A DNA stretch of 64,000 nt, from positions 124,001-188,000 of the forward strand of contig BTUW01000001.1 of the NCBI GenBank assembly GCA_045863055.1, written 5' to 3'. Made by a program: the position numbers and the translations under genes. The notes below the pieces were generated by a model, which worked only from the letters and a program-made list of their open reading frames with translations, made no database searches and was not told where the DNA came from. Numbering within the stretch: position 1 is the first letter of the stretch; the number at the start of each line of letters is the position of its first letter. This DNA is from UTCHB3 sp008363265 (GTDB taxonomy: Bacteria > Bacteroidota > Ignavibacteria > Ignavibacteriales > Ignavibacteriaceae). Below are positions 8,105 to 16,073 of this stretch, piece by piece.

Positions 8105-8953
8105 CTACCTCACCTGAAGAAATTCGAGTACTGTATTGAGAGACTGCTTAAGCTCTTTCCTGTGCGCGATCACATCAACAAATCCGTGATCCTGAACGAA
8201 TTCAGATCTCTGAAAACCTTCCGGCAGATCCTTGCCGATGGTCTGCTTGATCACACGAGGTCCGGCAAAACCAATGAGTGCCTTGGGTTCGGCAATTATC
8301 ACATCACCAAGCATGGCATAACTCGCGGTGGTACCTCCGGTTGTCGGATCAGTTAAAACTGATACAAACGGCACTCTCGCCTCCGCAAGTTGTGCGAGAC
8401 GCGCGCTGGTTTTTGCCATCTGCATCAGTGAAAGTGCACCTTCCATCATTCTTGCTCCGCCACTCGAACTGATGATTATGAATGGCATCTTGTTTTTGAG
8501 AGCTTTATGGGCTGCTCTGGCAAGTTTCTCGCCTACTACCGAACCCATAGATCCACCGATGAACTTAAAGTCCATACAACCGATTACAACGTCTTTACCG
8601 TAAATTTTCCCGGTGCCTGTCCGGACAGCATCCTGAAGGCCTGTGGCTTTTATTGTGCTCTCAATTCGCGAAGTATATTTTTTCGTGTCTTCAAATTTAA
8701 GAGGGTCAGCCGATCGCATTTTCCTGTCGTACTCCTTGAAAGTACCTTCATCGAGCAAAACTGAAAAATACTCCGCGCTGCCAATCCTGAAATGGTTATT
8801 ACACTTTATGCAGGTCCAGAAATTGTTCTCGAGCTGCTTTTTATGCATAATTTCACCACAATCGGCGCACTTTTCCCAAAGACCGTCAGGGATATTCCCC
8901 TTGGGTGAAGTCTCCGGCGCAATGTTCTCTTTTTTTCTTTTAAACCATGCCAT
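8105..8953 (-). CDS. accD: Acetyl-CoA carboxylase carboxyltransferase subunit beta
   Basis: 282-residue subunit that with AccA transfers CO2 from carboxybiotin to acetyl-CoA, giving malonyl-CoA. The N-terminal zinc ribbon has four cysteines in the pattern CADC...CIKC (about residues 33-55). The crotonase-fold core has SSSGGARMMEGALSLMQM and the TTGGTTASYAMLGD oxyanion segment. Its end overlaps the probable panC ribosome-binding site, so the genes are likely coupled. accA is not in this window. Confidence 0.96.
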   Translation of the reverse strand: MAWFKRKKENIAPETSPKGNIPDGLWEKCADCGEIMHKKQLENNFWTCIKCNNHFRIGSAEYFSVLLDEGTFKEYDRKMRSADPLKFEDTKKYTSRIESTIKATGLQDAVRTGTGKIYGKDVVIGCMDFKFIGGSMGSVVGEKLARAAHKALKNKMPFIIISSSGGARMMEGALSLMQMAKTSARLAQLAEARVPFVSVLTDPTTGGTTASYAMLGDVIIAEPKALIGFAGPRVIKQTIGKDLPEGFQRSEFVQDHGFVDVIAHRKELKQSLNTVLEFLQVR

Positions 8954-8964
8954 GACAGGGGTCC

Positions 8965-9672
8965 CTATTTGGTTATCTCTGCGTAAATAGTTAAAGTGTA
9001 GTACTCTTCCACTGTGTCGTTGGTAACCAGCGTAATTGTACGGCTGGTTCTTCCTGATCTGTTCTTGGAATCGAATGATACCTTCAATTCCCCACTCTCA
9101 CCGGGTTTGAATAATTTCTTGTTGGGTTGTGCAACGGTACATCCACAGGATGATCTGACATCCTTTATCTCCAGATCCTTCTTCCCGATGTTGGAAAATT
9201 TAAAGACGTTATCTACAACCACTCCCTCCTTGATTATTCCGAAATCGTGCTGGGATTTCTCGAACTTGATCTTTGGACCTTCGAGCTCCTTTTTAGGTTG
9301 GGGTATTACTTTCCCGTTGATAGTGAACTGGAACAATGGATTATTGGGATCATTTGAAAGAACACTTATGGTTTTTATCTGATCACCTTCACGGCCCGTG
9401 GAGTTAAACTCAACCGCGAGGGTTGTGGTTTCACCGGGTTTCAATTCTTTCTTTTCAGGCTCGGCCGCAGTACATCCACAGGAAGAAACCACCCTGTCGA
9501 TCACCAGATTCTGGTCTCCATTATTCACGATGACGAACTTATGCTTCACCATCACACCCTGTTCTATGGAGCCAAAATCATATTTGGTTACAGGGGAATA
9601 TATTTTTGGACCCTGAAACTGAGCGGATACAATAAATACCGTAAAAACAATCAAGAACAACGATCTGCGCAT
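8965..9672 (-). CDS. Secreted protein with two DUF1573 domains
   Basis: 235 residues with an N-terminal signal peptide (MRRSLFLIVFTVFIVSAQ) and two consecutive DUF1573 modules, at about 25-125 and 130-233. Each has the hallmark SSCGCT-A-P motif (SCGCTAAEP and SCGCTVAQP) and the F(N/D)S strand of an ASH/Ig-like beta sandwich. DUF1573 proteins are abundant in Bacteroidota; their function is not established. It sits between tsaB (1-base gap upstream) and accD, so it is cotranscribed with housekeeping genes. The paired CxC cysteines may form disulfides in the periplasm (inference). Confidence 0.85.
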   Translation of the reverse strand: MRRSLFLIVFTVFIVSAQFQGPKIYSPVTKYDFGSIEQGVMVKHKFVIVNNGDQNLVIDRVVSSCGCTAAEPEKKELKPGETTTLAVEFNSTGREGDQIKTISVLSNDPNNPLFQFTINGKVIPQPKKELEGPKIKFEKSQHDFGIIKEGVVVDNVFKFSNIGKKDLEIKDVRSSCGCTVAQPNKKLFKPGESGELKVSFDSKNRSGRTSRTITLVTNDTVEEYYTLTIYAEITK

Positions 9673-9673
9673 A

Positions 9674-10339
9674 TTATTTCACTTTCACTGTAAAATTCTT
9701 AAAGTAATATGGTTCTATAAAATCTATTTCGTGATCAAATGCAAATTTAAGTTTTTTTGCTGCATATTTAGCAATCCATAACGCCTCGGGTGAAGATTTT
9801 CCGGTTACATCGCACCCCGGGATGATAACGTTCCCGAATACCCTGTCGAAACAGCCTTCTGAAATGGTTTTCACCAACAATTCATTTTCAATGAGTGTGA
9901 GTGGAATAACTTCAGAAAAATCTTCTCCCTGTGCCTCAAATCCGAAAATATATGATTCTTCGAGCGCGGCTTTAGTGACGATCAAACCGCGGCTGCCTTC
10001 CTTCATCGTCGAGGAGAGTTCATAAGCAAGACTTTTAAAAGTTGGCACTTTCATTATTCCGAATTCCTGTCCGAATGCGATACCTTTTGCGGCAGCAAAA
10101 CCAAGTCGCAATCCGGTAAATGATCCCGGACCTTCAGATACGCAGACTCCGGCAAGATCACATGTGGCAATTCCGTAAATGCTCAATGCAGAATCAATCA
10201 GTGAAAGTATCTTTCGGGAGTGTGCCTTCTCCATATTCAATGAAATTGTAAGATGTTTCCTGTCATTCGCGTAAATAGAGATACTGCAGAGAGCACCGGT
10301 CGTTTCAATTGCCAGTACCGGTCTTTCAGAGTTCTTCAA
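9674..10339 (-). CDS. tsaB: tRNA threonylcarbamoyladenosine biosynthesis protein TsaB
   Basis: YeaZ-type ASKHA-fold protein that scaffolds TsaD and TsaE in t6A37 modification of ANN-decoding tRNAs. Seen are VLAIETTGALCSISIY near the N-terminus, AHSRKILSLID, and VSEGPGSFTGLRLGFAAAKGIAFG. I place the start at TTG 10337-10339, which has GAGG six bases upstream and gives a normal MKNSERPVLAIET opening of a 221-residue protein. The frame remains open to another TTG at 10375, but that start has no good SD and would overlap tsaE by 50 bases. Here the overlap with tsaE is 14 bases, typical of coupling. tsaD is at 56527-57540. Confidence 0.9.
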   Translation of the reverse strand: MKNSERPVLAIETTGALCSISIYANDRKHLTISLNMEKAHSRKILSLIDSALSIYGIATCDLAGVCVSEGPGSFTGLRLGFAAAKGIAFGQEFGIMKVPTFKSLAYELSSTMKEGSRGLIVTKAALEESYIFGFEAQGEDFSEVIPLTLIENELLVKTISEGCFDRVFGNVIIPGCDVTGKSSPEALWIAKYAAKKLKFAFDHEIDFIEPYYFKNFTVKVK

Positions 10340-10745
10340 TGGTAACCTCACGACTGTTTTGCCCGGTTTCTTCAATTACTATGTTTATCCTGCGTTTTGG
10401 CAGTACATCAGGAAAAAGATCGGCCCATTCGATAAAGGAAACAGCTTCCGGATCAGCAAGATATTCCTCGATCCCAATATCATGCAATTCAAGTGAGTTT
10501 TTGATTCGATAAAAATCGAAGTGATATATCCGGTACTCACCGAGATATGAGTTTACAATCGCAAAGGTCGGGCTTGATGATGCCGGAACACCCGCCGCCT
10601 TGCAGAAAGCCTTTACAAAAAAGGTCTTTCCCGCGCCAAGGTTACCGTTCAGTGTAACCACGCTGCCGGGCCGTACTGAACTGTAAAAGGCATGAGCAAG
10701 GTTGGTCATCTCCTTTTCGGAAGCGACCGTCCATCTGCCTGTCAT
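10326..10745 (-). CDS. tsaE: tRNA threonylcarbamoyladenosine biosynthesis ATPase TsaE
   Basis: 139-residue P-loop ATPase (YjeE) that resets the TsaBD complex after each t6A catalytic cycle. The Walker A motif is NLGAGKTFFVKAF (about 35-47), followed by SSPTFAIVNSY, HFDFYRI, and IEWADLFPD (Walker B region with E and W). The ATG overlaps the porX stop by 4 bases (ATGA type). It forms the porX-tsaE-tsaB block. Confidence 0.94.
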   Translation of the reverse strand: MTGRWTVASEKEMTNLAHAFYSSVRPGSVVTLNGNLGAGKTFFVKAFCKAAGVPASSSPTFAIVNSYLGEYRIYHFDFYRIKNSLELHDIGIEEYLADPEAVSFIEWADLFPDVLPKRRINIVIEETGQNSREVTIEEL

Positions 10746-12310
10746 TTCGGCTCCATAGTAATCACCGGTACGATCATTTCTTCGAGCGAAATGCCTCCGT
10801 GCTGGAATGTGTCTTTATAATAGCTCAGATACTTGTGATAGTCAGTAGGATAGACGAAATAGTAATCTTCTTTGGCTATGATGTAATTAACTGTCACACC
10901 TCTTCGGGGAAGTTTGTAATCAGCGGGGTCTTTGATGAAAACTGCGTGTTTATCATCCACCTTGAGGTTGCGGCCGTACTTAAACCGGAGATTCGAGGAA
11001 GCCTCCCTGTCACCCAGCACTTTAGCGCCTCTGAGGGCACGGATGCTTCCATGATCCGTTGTAATTATGACCTTGGCCTTACCCATGGCAGCAATGGCTT
11101 TGAATGTTGTGATCAGGTATGAGTGCGAAAACCAGCTGTTGGTTAGCGAGCGGTAAGCCGGCTCATCAGGGGCGATTTCCTTCAGCAGATCGGAGTCGGA
11201 CCGGCCGTGAGCGATCATGTCGAGAAAATTTATCACGACAGCGGTTAAATGCGTATTCCTGTATGATCTTATATTGTGCTCAAAATTCCTTCCATACTCC
11301 GGATCAATAACTTTTACGAACTTGAGTTCGTTTCTGAGGTTGATCCTCTTTCGTTCGAGCTGAAGCTGAAGAAGATCCTTCTCGTACTTGTTCATTGAGT
11401 TCTCGTCTTCGTCATTTCCGTACCATAGATCAGGGTAGTACTGCTCGATCTCGGACGGATAAAGTCCGGCAAATAGCGAATTTCTGGAGTAAGAGGTCGC
11501 CGAAGGAAGAATTCCATAGTAGAAAGTCTTGTCGATCTTAAAATCATCAGCGAGAAGTTTTTCCATGACCAGCCATTGGTCAAACCTGAGACAGTCGATC
11601 ACGAAGAAAAACACCGGTGTATTCTCCTCCTGAAGTGCTGGCAGAACATAATCATTTACGATATCCACTGTAAGGATCGGCCTGTCAACTTTGTTCCGGG
11701 TATGTACCCAATTCTTGTAATGTTTCTCGACGTAACGTCCGAACTCTTTATTGCATTCCCTTTTCTGATCGGTCAGGGTCTGCCTAAGACCAATTTCAGG
11801 GTGGGCATCAAGTTCGATATCCCAGTTGACAAGTTTGAGGTATATCTCGATCCAGTCCTGATGGTCCGGCTGATTCATCAACAGAAAAGATATCTGGTTG
11901 AAATCCTGAAGATAGTCCTTCGCCACATATTCGGTTGATATTTTCTTTTTGTCAAGGATTTTCTTGCAGACGAGAAGCACCTGACTGGGGTTGACCGGCT
12001 TCGTGAGATAATCATCTATCTTACTGCCGATGGCATCGACCATCACAGATTCTTCTTCGTTCTTGGTGACCATGACTACCGGAATATTGGGATTCTTATC
12101 CTTGATCTTGGCGAGCACTTCGAGTCCTCCCATACCTGGCATCATCTCATCAAGAAACACGAGGTCTACCTCGGATTCGTTGATGGTTTCGAGAGCATCG
12201 ATACCATTTGTTACCGTAAGGACATTATAGCCCTTCTCGGTCAGAAATATCACATGTGAACGAAGAAGTTCGATCTCATCGTCCACCCATAGGATGGTTT
12301 TAGGTCTCAT
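10742..12310 (-). CDS. porX: PorX-type response regulator with PglZ (alkaline phosphatase-fold) output domain
   Basis: 522 residues. An N-terminal CheY-like receiver (1-120) has D10-D11, phospho-acceptor D54 in VFLDEMMPG, T82 in MVTKNEE and K104. A helical linker follows to about 200, then a PglZ domain with VIDCLRFDQW, the SATSYSRN nucleophile-threonine segment, INFLDMIAHGRSD, ITTDHGS metal ligands and a final FQHGGISLEEM. This order and these motifs match PorX, the regulator of the type IX secretion system in Porphyromonas gingivalis, whose output domain is reported as a zinc-dependent phosphodiesterase. Its partner kinase PorY is not in the window. It heads the tsaE-tsaB operon; a 9-bp inverted repeat lies 30 bases upstream. 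Confidence 0.9.
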   Translation of the reverse strand: MRPKTILWVDDEIELLRSHVIFLTEKGYNVLTVTNGIDALETINESEVDLVFLDEMMPGMGGLEVLAKIKDKNPNIPVVMVTKNEEESVMVDAIGSKIDDYLTKPVNPSQVLLVCKKILDKKKISTEYVAKDYLQDFNQISFLLMNQPDHQDWIEIYLKLVNWDIELDAHPEIGLRQTLTDQKRECNKEFGRYVEKHYKNWVHTRNKVDRPILTVDIVNDYVLPALQEENTPVFFFVIDCLRFDQWLVMEKLLADDFKIDKTFYYGILPSATSYSRNSLFAGLYPSEIEQYYPDLWYGNDEDENSMNKYEKDLLQLQLERKRINLRNELKFVKVIDPEYGRNFEHNIRSYRNTHLTAVVINFLDMIAHGRSDSDLLKEIAPDEPAYRSLTNSWFSHSYLITTFKAIAAMGKAKVIITTDHGSIRALRGAKVLGDREASSNLRFKYGRNLKVDDKHAVFIKDPADYKLPRRGVTVNYIIAKEDYYFVYPTDYHKYLSYYKDTFQHGGISLEEMIVPVITMEPK

Positions 12311-12339
12311 AGAATCATAAATTGTGGAATGACAGCCTC

Positions 12340-12366
12340 AAAATTAACCATTTCACAGTTAATTTT
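12340..12366. promoter_or_regulatory. Inverted repeat upstream of porX
   Basis: AAAATTAAC (12340-12348) and GTTAATTTT (12358-12366) are perfect complements around a 9-base spacer. It lies between the end of the TauE-like gene and the porX start. It is AT-rich without a proper T-tract, so either a weak terminator for the cco operon or an operator 30 bases upstream of porX. I cannot decide between them. Confidence 0.35.
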
Positions 12367-12384
12367 GATACCAAAATGGCGTTA

Positions 12385-13107
12385 CTAATGGCAGCAGTCG
12401 GGTTGAGAGAGTTGTTCGGTCTTCTTTTCCGCTTCGAACTTTGGACTGATGAATGGTATTCCAAGGTTAAGTCCCCGGAGAATAAAAATAATGCCAAGTA
12501 CAAAAGCAAGAGTGGGTATCAGTTTTCTGGTATTTATCTTGGGAAGATACTGACGGAGTTGTGGTAAAAAGGAAAAAGCAAAAAGTGCCGGGATGGTACC
12601 AAGTCCGAAAAGGAACATGTAAAGGAAGCCATCAAGTGGTGAACCCGAAGTGACAGCTGCGGCGAGTCCGGCGTAGACAAGTCCGCACGGCAAGAAGCCA
12701 TTTACAAGGCCTATCATGAAGAACGGCTTGGAATCGCCACTTCTTACTACTTTGGACAGGAGTTGTTTTATCTGCTCATTGTACTTCTTGACGAGCGACA
12801 ATTCCGACATACGTGATTTGAAACTTTTAGGGAGAAGTATCCAGATCACGATAAGTGCCCCGATAATAATGGTGGCACCCTGTTGCATACCGGAAAGTTT
12901 AATGTGTGTTCCCAACAGTCCGAAAAGTGCACCCATGAAAGCGTAGGTCAACGCCCTGCCGAGATGATAAAAGACACGCTGCATGATCATCTTGACCATT
13001 GTGTGCTTGCCAGCACTTATAGCAAGTATTATCGGACCACACATTCCAATGCAGTGCAAACTTCCTAAAAATCCAAGGACCAGACCGGAGAAAAGAAACA
13101 TGGTCAT
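12385..13107 (-). CDS. TauE/SafE-like membrane protein of the cbb3 oxidase operon
   Basis: 240-residue polytopic inner-membrane protein with about six hydrophobic helices. The first helix contains GSLHCIGMCGP, a paired-cysteine motif typical of the TauE/SafE-DsbD-related proteins found at the end of Bacteroidota cco operons. A matching GLVNGFLPCGLVYAGLAAA follows in the second half, suggesting an internal repeat. The C-terminus ends in DCCH, a possible metal-binding tail. Its place directly after fixH (ATGA overlap) suggests a role in copper delivery or thiol chemistry during cbb3 assembly; this is inference, and sulfite export is unlikely here. Confidence 0.75.
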   Translation of the reverse strand: MTMFLFSGLVLGFLGSLHCIGMCGPIILAISAGKHTMVKMIMQRVFYHLGRALTYAFMGALFGLLGTHIKLSGMQQGATIIIGALIVIWILLPKSFKSRMSELSLVKKYNEQIKQLLSKVVRSGDSKPFFMIGLVNGFLPCGLVYAGLAAAVTSGSPLDGFLYMFLFGLGTIPALFAFSFLPQLRQYLPKINTRKLIPTLAFVLGIIFILRGLNLGIPFISPKFEAEKKTEQLSQPDCCH

Positions 13108-13550
13108 TGTAAAAATATTACATCTTTGAAAAGGTAATCATGCTCACCATCATTAAGCGATATCGAGATTTTCCATTTTCCGGGAGCCTTTCCCGACATG
13201 TTAATGGTTTGCCTGCCAGAATCATCATACTTGACATCAACATCATAGTCAAACTTCCGTTGGTCGGGTCTGTACAGATGAATGGTGCCAACAAGTTTGT
13301 TTTTCAGCAGCGACTGTGGGTAGGAAATATTCAGTTCAAACCTGTCCATACTCATTTTAAGTGAATCGGGCAGCGCAAGAGCTTTGTTCATCTTGCCAAG
13401 CTCGTCCTGATATTTCAATTCTTTTTCATAATAATTGTCGGTGACGAGTTCAACATCCTGGGAGAATGTAAAAATTACCATTATCACATTCAGAACGAGG
13501 AACACTCCCAGCACTATCGCGATCCAATGACCCCAGTTCAACTTTTTCAT
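13104..13550 (-). CDS. fixH: FixH/CcoH-like cbb3 oxidase assembly protein
   Basis: 148 residues with one N-terminal membrane helix (WIAIVLGVFLVLNVIMVIFTF) and a periplasmic beta-rich domain. The ELVTDNYYEKELKYQDE segment right after the helix is the conserved FixH feature. FixH/CcoH is needed for cbb3 oxidase assembly or stability and lies next to ccoG in most genomes. Its ATG overlaps the ccoG stop (4 bases), and its stop overlaps the TauE-like gene start (4 bases). Confidence 0.88.
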   Translation of the reverse strand: MKKLNWGHWIAIVLGVFLVLNVIMVIFTFSQDVELVTDNYYEKELKYQDELGKMNKALALPDSLKMSMDRFELNISYPQSLLKNKLVGTIHLYRPDQRKFDYDVDVKYDDSGRQTINMSGKAPGKWKISISLNDGEHDYLFKDVIFLQ

Positions 13551-14953
13551 TTCTTTTCCTCAAATTTCCCAAGGAAAGAAGTTTTTATCGTTTCTATCTC
13601 CTTGCCATCTTCAATAACAGCGATCTCGATCTTTGTATTCAGTGCCTTCAGATCTTTTTGATCGACTATCAGCATAAACCTTCCTTCATATACCTCCAAC
13701 TGTTTTACATCAGGTTTACTGCCGAGAACTTTGATCTCTCCGGCCAAACCTTTAACCTTCAGATCGATGTTCATATCGTGGAAAGTCTTGTTGATCACGT
13801 GGAAGTTATAGAGGTTACTCAGTTTCCCTCCCGGTTGATCCTGATAAAGCATCCCCGGGGTTCTCAGGATATTGACTTCAACATCTTTCCTGTTGGCCAT
13901 CAGAACCGCAATAATAGACACGAGTATGATAAGAACGCCAGTGTAGATCCCCACACGTACAGAAAAACTGAATTTCTTTCCGGTCTGGACTCCATTCAGA
14001 GAATCAAGCCTGATCAGACCCTTCGGGCGGTCAATCTTTGTCATCACTTCATCACAGGCATCCATACAGGCGGTACAATTAACACATTCCATCTGGATAC
14101 CATTTCTGATATCGATACCCGTTGGGCAGACATCAACGCAGAGTTTGCAGTCGATGCAGTCTCCGGTGGTGCGTTCCTCGTTCTTTACTATTTTACCCCG
14201 TGGCTCCCCTCTCACGAAATCGTATGTTACCGCCAAAGAATTTTGGTCAAGCAGCACACCCTGAAGCCGGCCGTATGGACACACAATAATACATGCCTGT
14301 TCACGAAACCACGCAAAGACGAAGAAGAAAAGTGCGGTAAAAACGTTCATTGCTATGAAACCTCCCGGCCGGTCAGATGGCGAGGAGGAGACTATCTCCC
14401 TCACTTCGTCGAGCCCGACAAGGTAAGCCATAAAGGTGTGCGCGATCAAATACGCGATACCGAGAAAAATCGCATTTTTCAACACTCTTTTGAATATCTT
14501 TTTACCTGACCACGGTGCAGCCCTCAGCTTTCGCTGCTCTCTGAAATCACCATCGATCCAGTATTCGATCTTCCTGAACACCAGTTCCATGAATACAGTT
14601 TGCGGACATATCCACCCGCAGAATATTCTTCCATAGATCGCGGTAAAGAGTATTACGAATACAACAAGTGCTATGAAAGATAGAAGAAAAATATGAAAGT
14701 CATACGGTCCAAAGAAGACACCGAAGATTATGAACTTCCTCTCAAACACATTGAAAAGGAAGAGGGGTTGTCCGTGTACTTCGATAAAAGGGAGACCGAA
14801 GAGAATGGCCAGCAGAAAAACACTGACCAATGTTCTGGCATTGTAATACCAGCCCTTTGGCTTCTTTGGGAATATAAAATTTCTTTTACCGTCTTTTTTG
14901 ATCGTTCCGATCGAGTCACGAAATGACTGATCGATAACTTCTTCTTCTTTCAT
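13547..14953 (-). CDS. ccoG: CcoG (FixG/RdxA) cytochrome c oxidase accessory protein
   Basis: 468-residue membrane Fe-S protein. N-terminal transmembrane helices (from about 40) lead into FCGWICPQTVFMELVFRKIEYW. Two ferredoxin-type clusters are seen in CIDCKLCVDVCP and CVNCTACMDACDEVM. A further helix and a C-terminal Ig-like periplasmic domain (about 365-465) follow. CcoG is described as a Cu(II) reductase acting in copper delivery to the CuB site of cbb3 oxidases. It lies 37 bases after ccoP and overlaps fixH. Confidence 0.94.
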   Translation of the reverse strand: MKEEEVIDQSFRDSIGTIKKDGKRNFIFPKKPKGWYYNARTLVSVFLLAILFGLPFIEVHGQPLFLFNVFERKFIIFGVFFGPYDFHIFLLSFIALVVFVILFTAIYGRIFCGWICPQTVFMELVFRKIEYWIDGDFREQRKLRAAPWSGKKIFKRVLKNAIFLGIAYLIAHTFMAYLVGLDEVREIVSSSPSDRPGGFIAMNVFTALFFFVFAWFREQACIIVCPYGRLQGVLLDQNSLAVTYDFVRGEPRGKIVKNEERTTGDCIDCKLCVDVCPTGIDIRNGIQMECVNCTACMDACDEVMTKIDRPKGLIRLDSLNGVQTGKKFSFSVRVGIYTGVLIILVSIIAVLMANRKDVEVNILRTPGMLYQDQPGGKLSNLYNFHVINKTFHDMNIDLKVKGLAGEIKVLGSKPDVKQLEVYEGRFMLIVDQKDLKALNTKIEIAVIEDGKEIETIKTSFLGKFEEKK

Positions 14954-14990
14954 AGCACTAAAACCAATTCAACTTTATCTGCAAATATCG

Positions 14991-15890
14991 CTACTTTTTC
15001 GCAGCGACAGAGTCCTTTTTTACATCCCCTGCCTTTGTAGAGTCGGCGGGAGCCTGTTCCTTGACAAGATCACCCTGAGGCTCTTTCCCGTTGGGGGGAT
15101 TCGTTCCGTGAAGCGATTTAACATAACTGGCGGTGGCTTCGAGATCCTGCGGGCTGAACTGGGCCTTCCAAGATGGCATACCCTTCGCCAGAACACCATT
15201 CACCAGGACGAGATAAACATCCTTTACTGTTGCGCCATGAATCCAGTAGTCATCTGTGAGGTTTGGACCGACCATTCCTTCACCTTTGGTACCATGACAT
15301 GAGGCACAGTTTTTGTCGTATATCCCTTTACCCTTGGCCAGGGAGGCAGCATCTGTAAGCAGCTTAATGTTGTCCGCGTTAACCGGCTGGTTGCCCTGAG
15401 CGGCAGCGATCGCCAATTGAGCCTCGCGAACTTCAGTCTCATATTCTTTTGCGGACGAAGGGCCGCTAAGAATATGATAGTAACCCATGTAGATCACACT
15501 GAATACTATCGTGACATAGAAGAGATACTTCCACCATGGCGGCAGATTATTATCGAGTTCTCTGATACCGTCATAATTATGATCAAGGAGGAGTTCGCTC
15601 TCTTCCTCTACCGGTTTCGAATCGTTGATCAGCCTGTCGATCTGTTTGACCATTTCTTTTTCCTGTTCGGGAGTTTTACTGTGTCCGATCAGGAATACAA
15701 TTGTCATGACTATCACGAAGACAAGAAAAATAAGGAACCCGGTATTCACGTACGTCTCAGCATCGAAGCCTTTGCCTTCGGCTGCCCACGCGGAACCGGT
15801 CATCATGAGAAACGCCACGATCAATCCAAAGGGAAAGTGGCTTCTCCCCGGTTTTGAGCCTTTAAAGTATTTGATTATTGTTTCGAACAT
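14991..15890 (-). CDS. ccoP: cbb3-type cytochrome c oxidase subunit III (CcoP), single-haem form
   Basis: 299 residues. Hydrophobic segments lie at about 19-37, 51-69 and 121-141, then a periplasmic cytochrome c domain with CASCH (C195, C198, H199) and GMPSWKAQF supplying the likely methionine ligand. Proteobacterial CcoP has two CXXCH motifs; only one is present here, as is common in Bacteroidota. It passes electrons from soluble donors toward CcoO. The first hydrophobic segment resembles a signal peptide (ends MTGSAWAAEG). The C-terminal 30 residues are Lys/Asp-rich and low complexity. The gene follows ccoQ by 17 bases. Confidence 0.93.
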   Translation of the reverse strand: MFETIIKYFKGSKPGRSHFPFGLIVAFLMMTGSAWAAEGKGFDAETYVNTGFLIFLVFVIVMTIVFLIGHSKTPEQEKEMVKQIDRLINDSKPVEEESELLLDHNYDGIRELDNNLPPWWKYLFYVTIVFSVIYMGYYHILSGPSSAKEYETEVREAQLAIAAAQGNQPVNADNIKLLTDAASLAKGKGIYDKNCASCHGTKGEGMVGPNLTDDYWIHGATVKDVYLVLVNGVLAKGMPSWKAQFSPQDLEATASYVKSLHGTNPPNGKEPQGDLVKEQAPADSTKAGDVKKDSVAAKK

Positions 15891-15907
15891 TTTAATCCTC
15901 TAAATAT

Positions 15908-16066
15908 CTATTCGTCCAAGGGAATTTTCCCGATCTCGTCAATCTTCTCTTTTGGCATCTTCATTACATGATAGATCACGAATGCAAAGAATACCACAAA
16001 GATAACCAGTCCGATTATCGGGAATATTGTTATGCCTTCTATAGATGTCAGAACATCCTGTTTCAT
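15908..16066 (-). CDS. ccoQ: Small cbb3 oxidase subunit CcoQ/FixQ-like (52 residues)
   Basis: A 53-codon frame runs from ATG at 16064-16066 to TAG at 15908-15910, in the gap between ccoNO and ccoP. Translation: a short N-terminus MKQDVLTSIEG, one membrane helix of about 20 hydrophobic residues (IFPIIGLVIFVVFFAFVIYHV), then a charged tail MKMPKEKIDEIGKIPLDE. Size, topology and position between ccoO and ccoP are those of CcoQ, which stabilises the cbb3 complex. The start is 7 bases after the ccoNO stop. The gene is easily missed because it is so short. Confidence 0.85.
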   Translation of the reverse strand: MKQDVLTSIEGITIFPIIGLVIFVVFFAFVIYHVMKMPKEKIDEIGKIPLDE

Positions 16067-16073
16067 CTCTTAC

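Noticed and set aside
10742..12310. PglZ domain as a sign of a BREX-type phage defence system
   Set aside because: Here PglZ is fused to a receiver domain with the full PorX layout, and no brx, methylase or ATPase genes are near.
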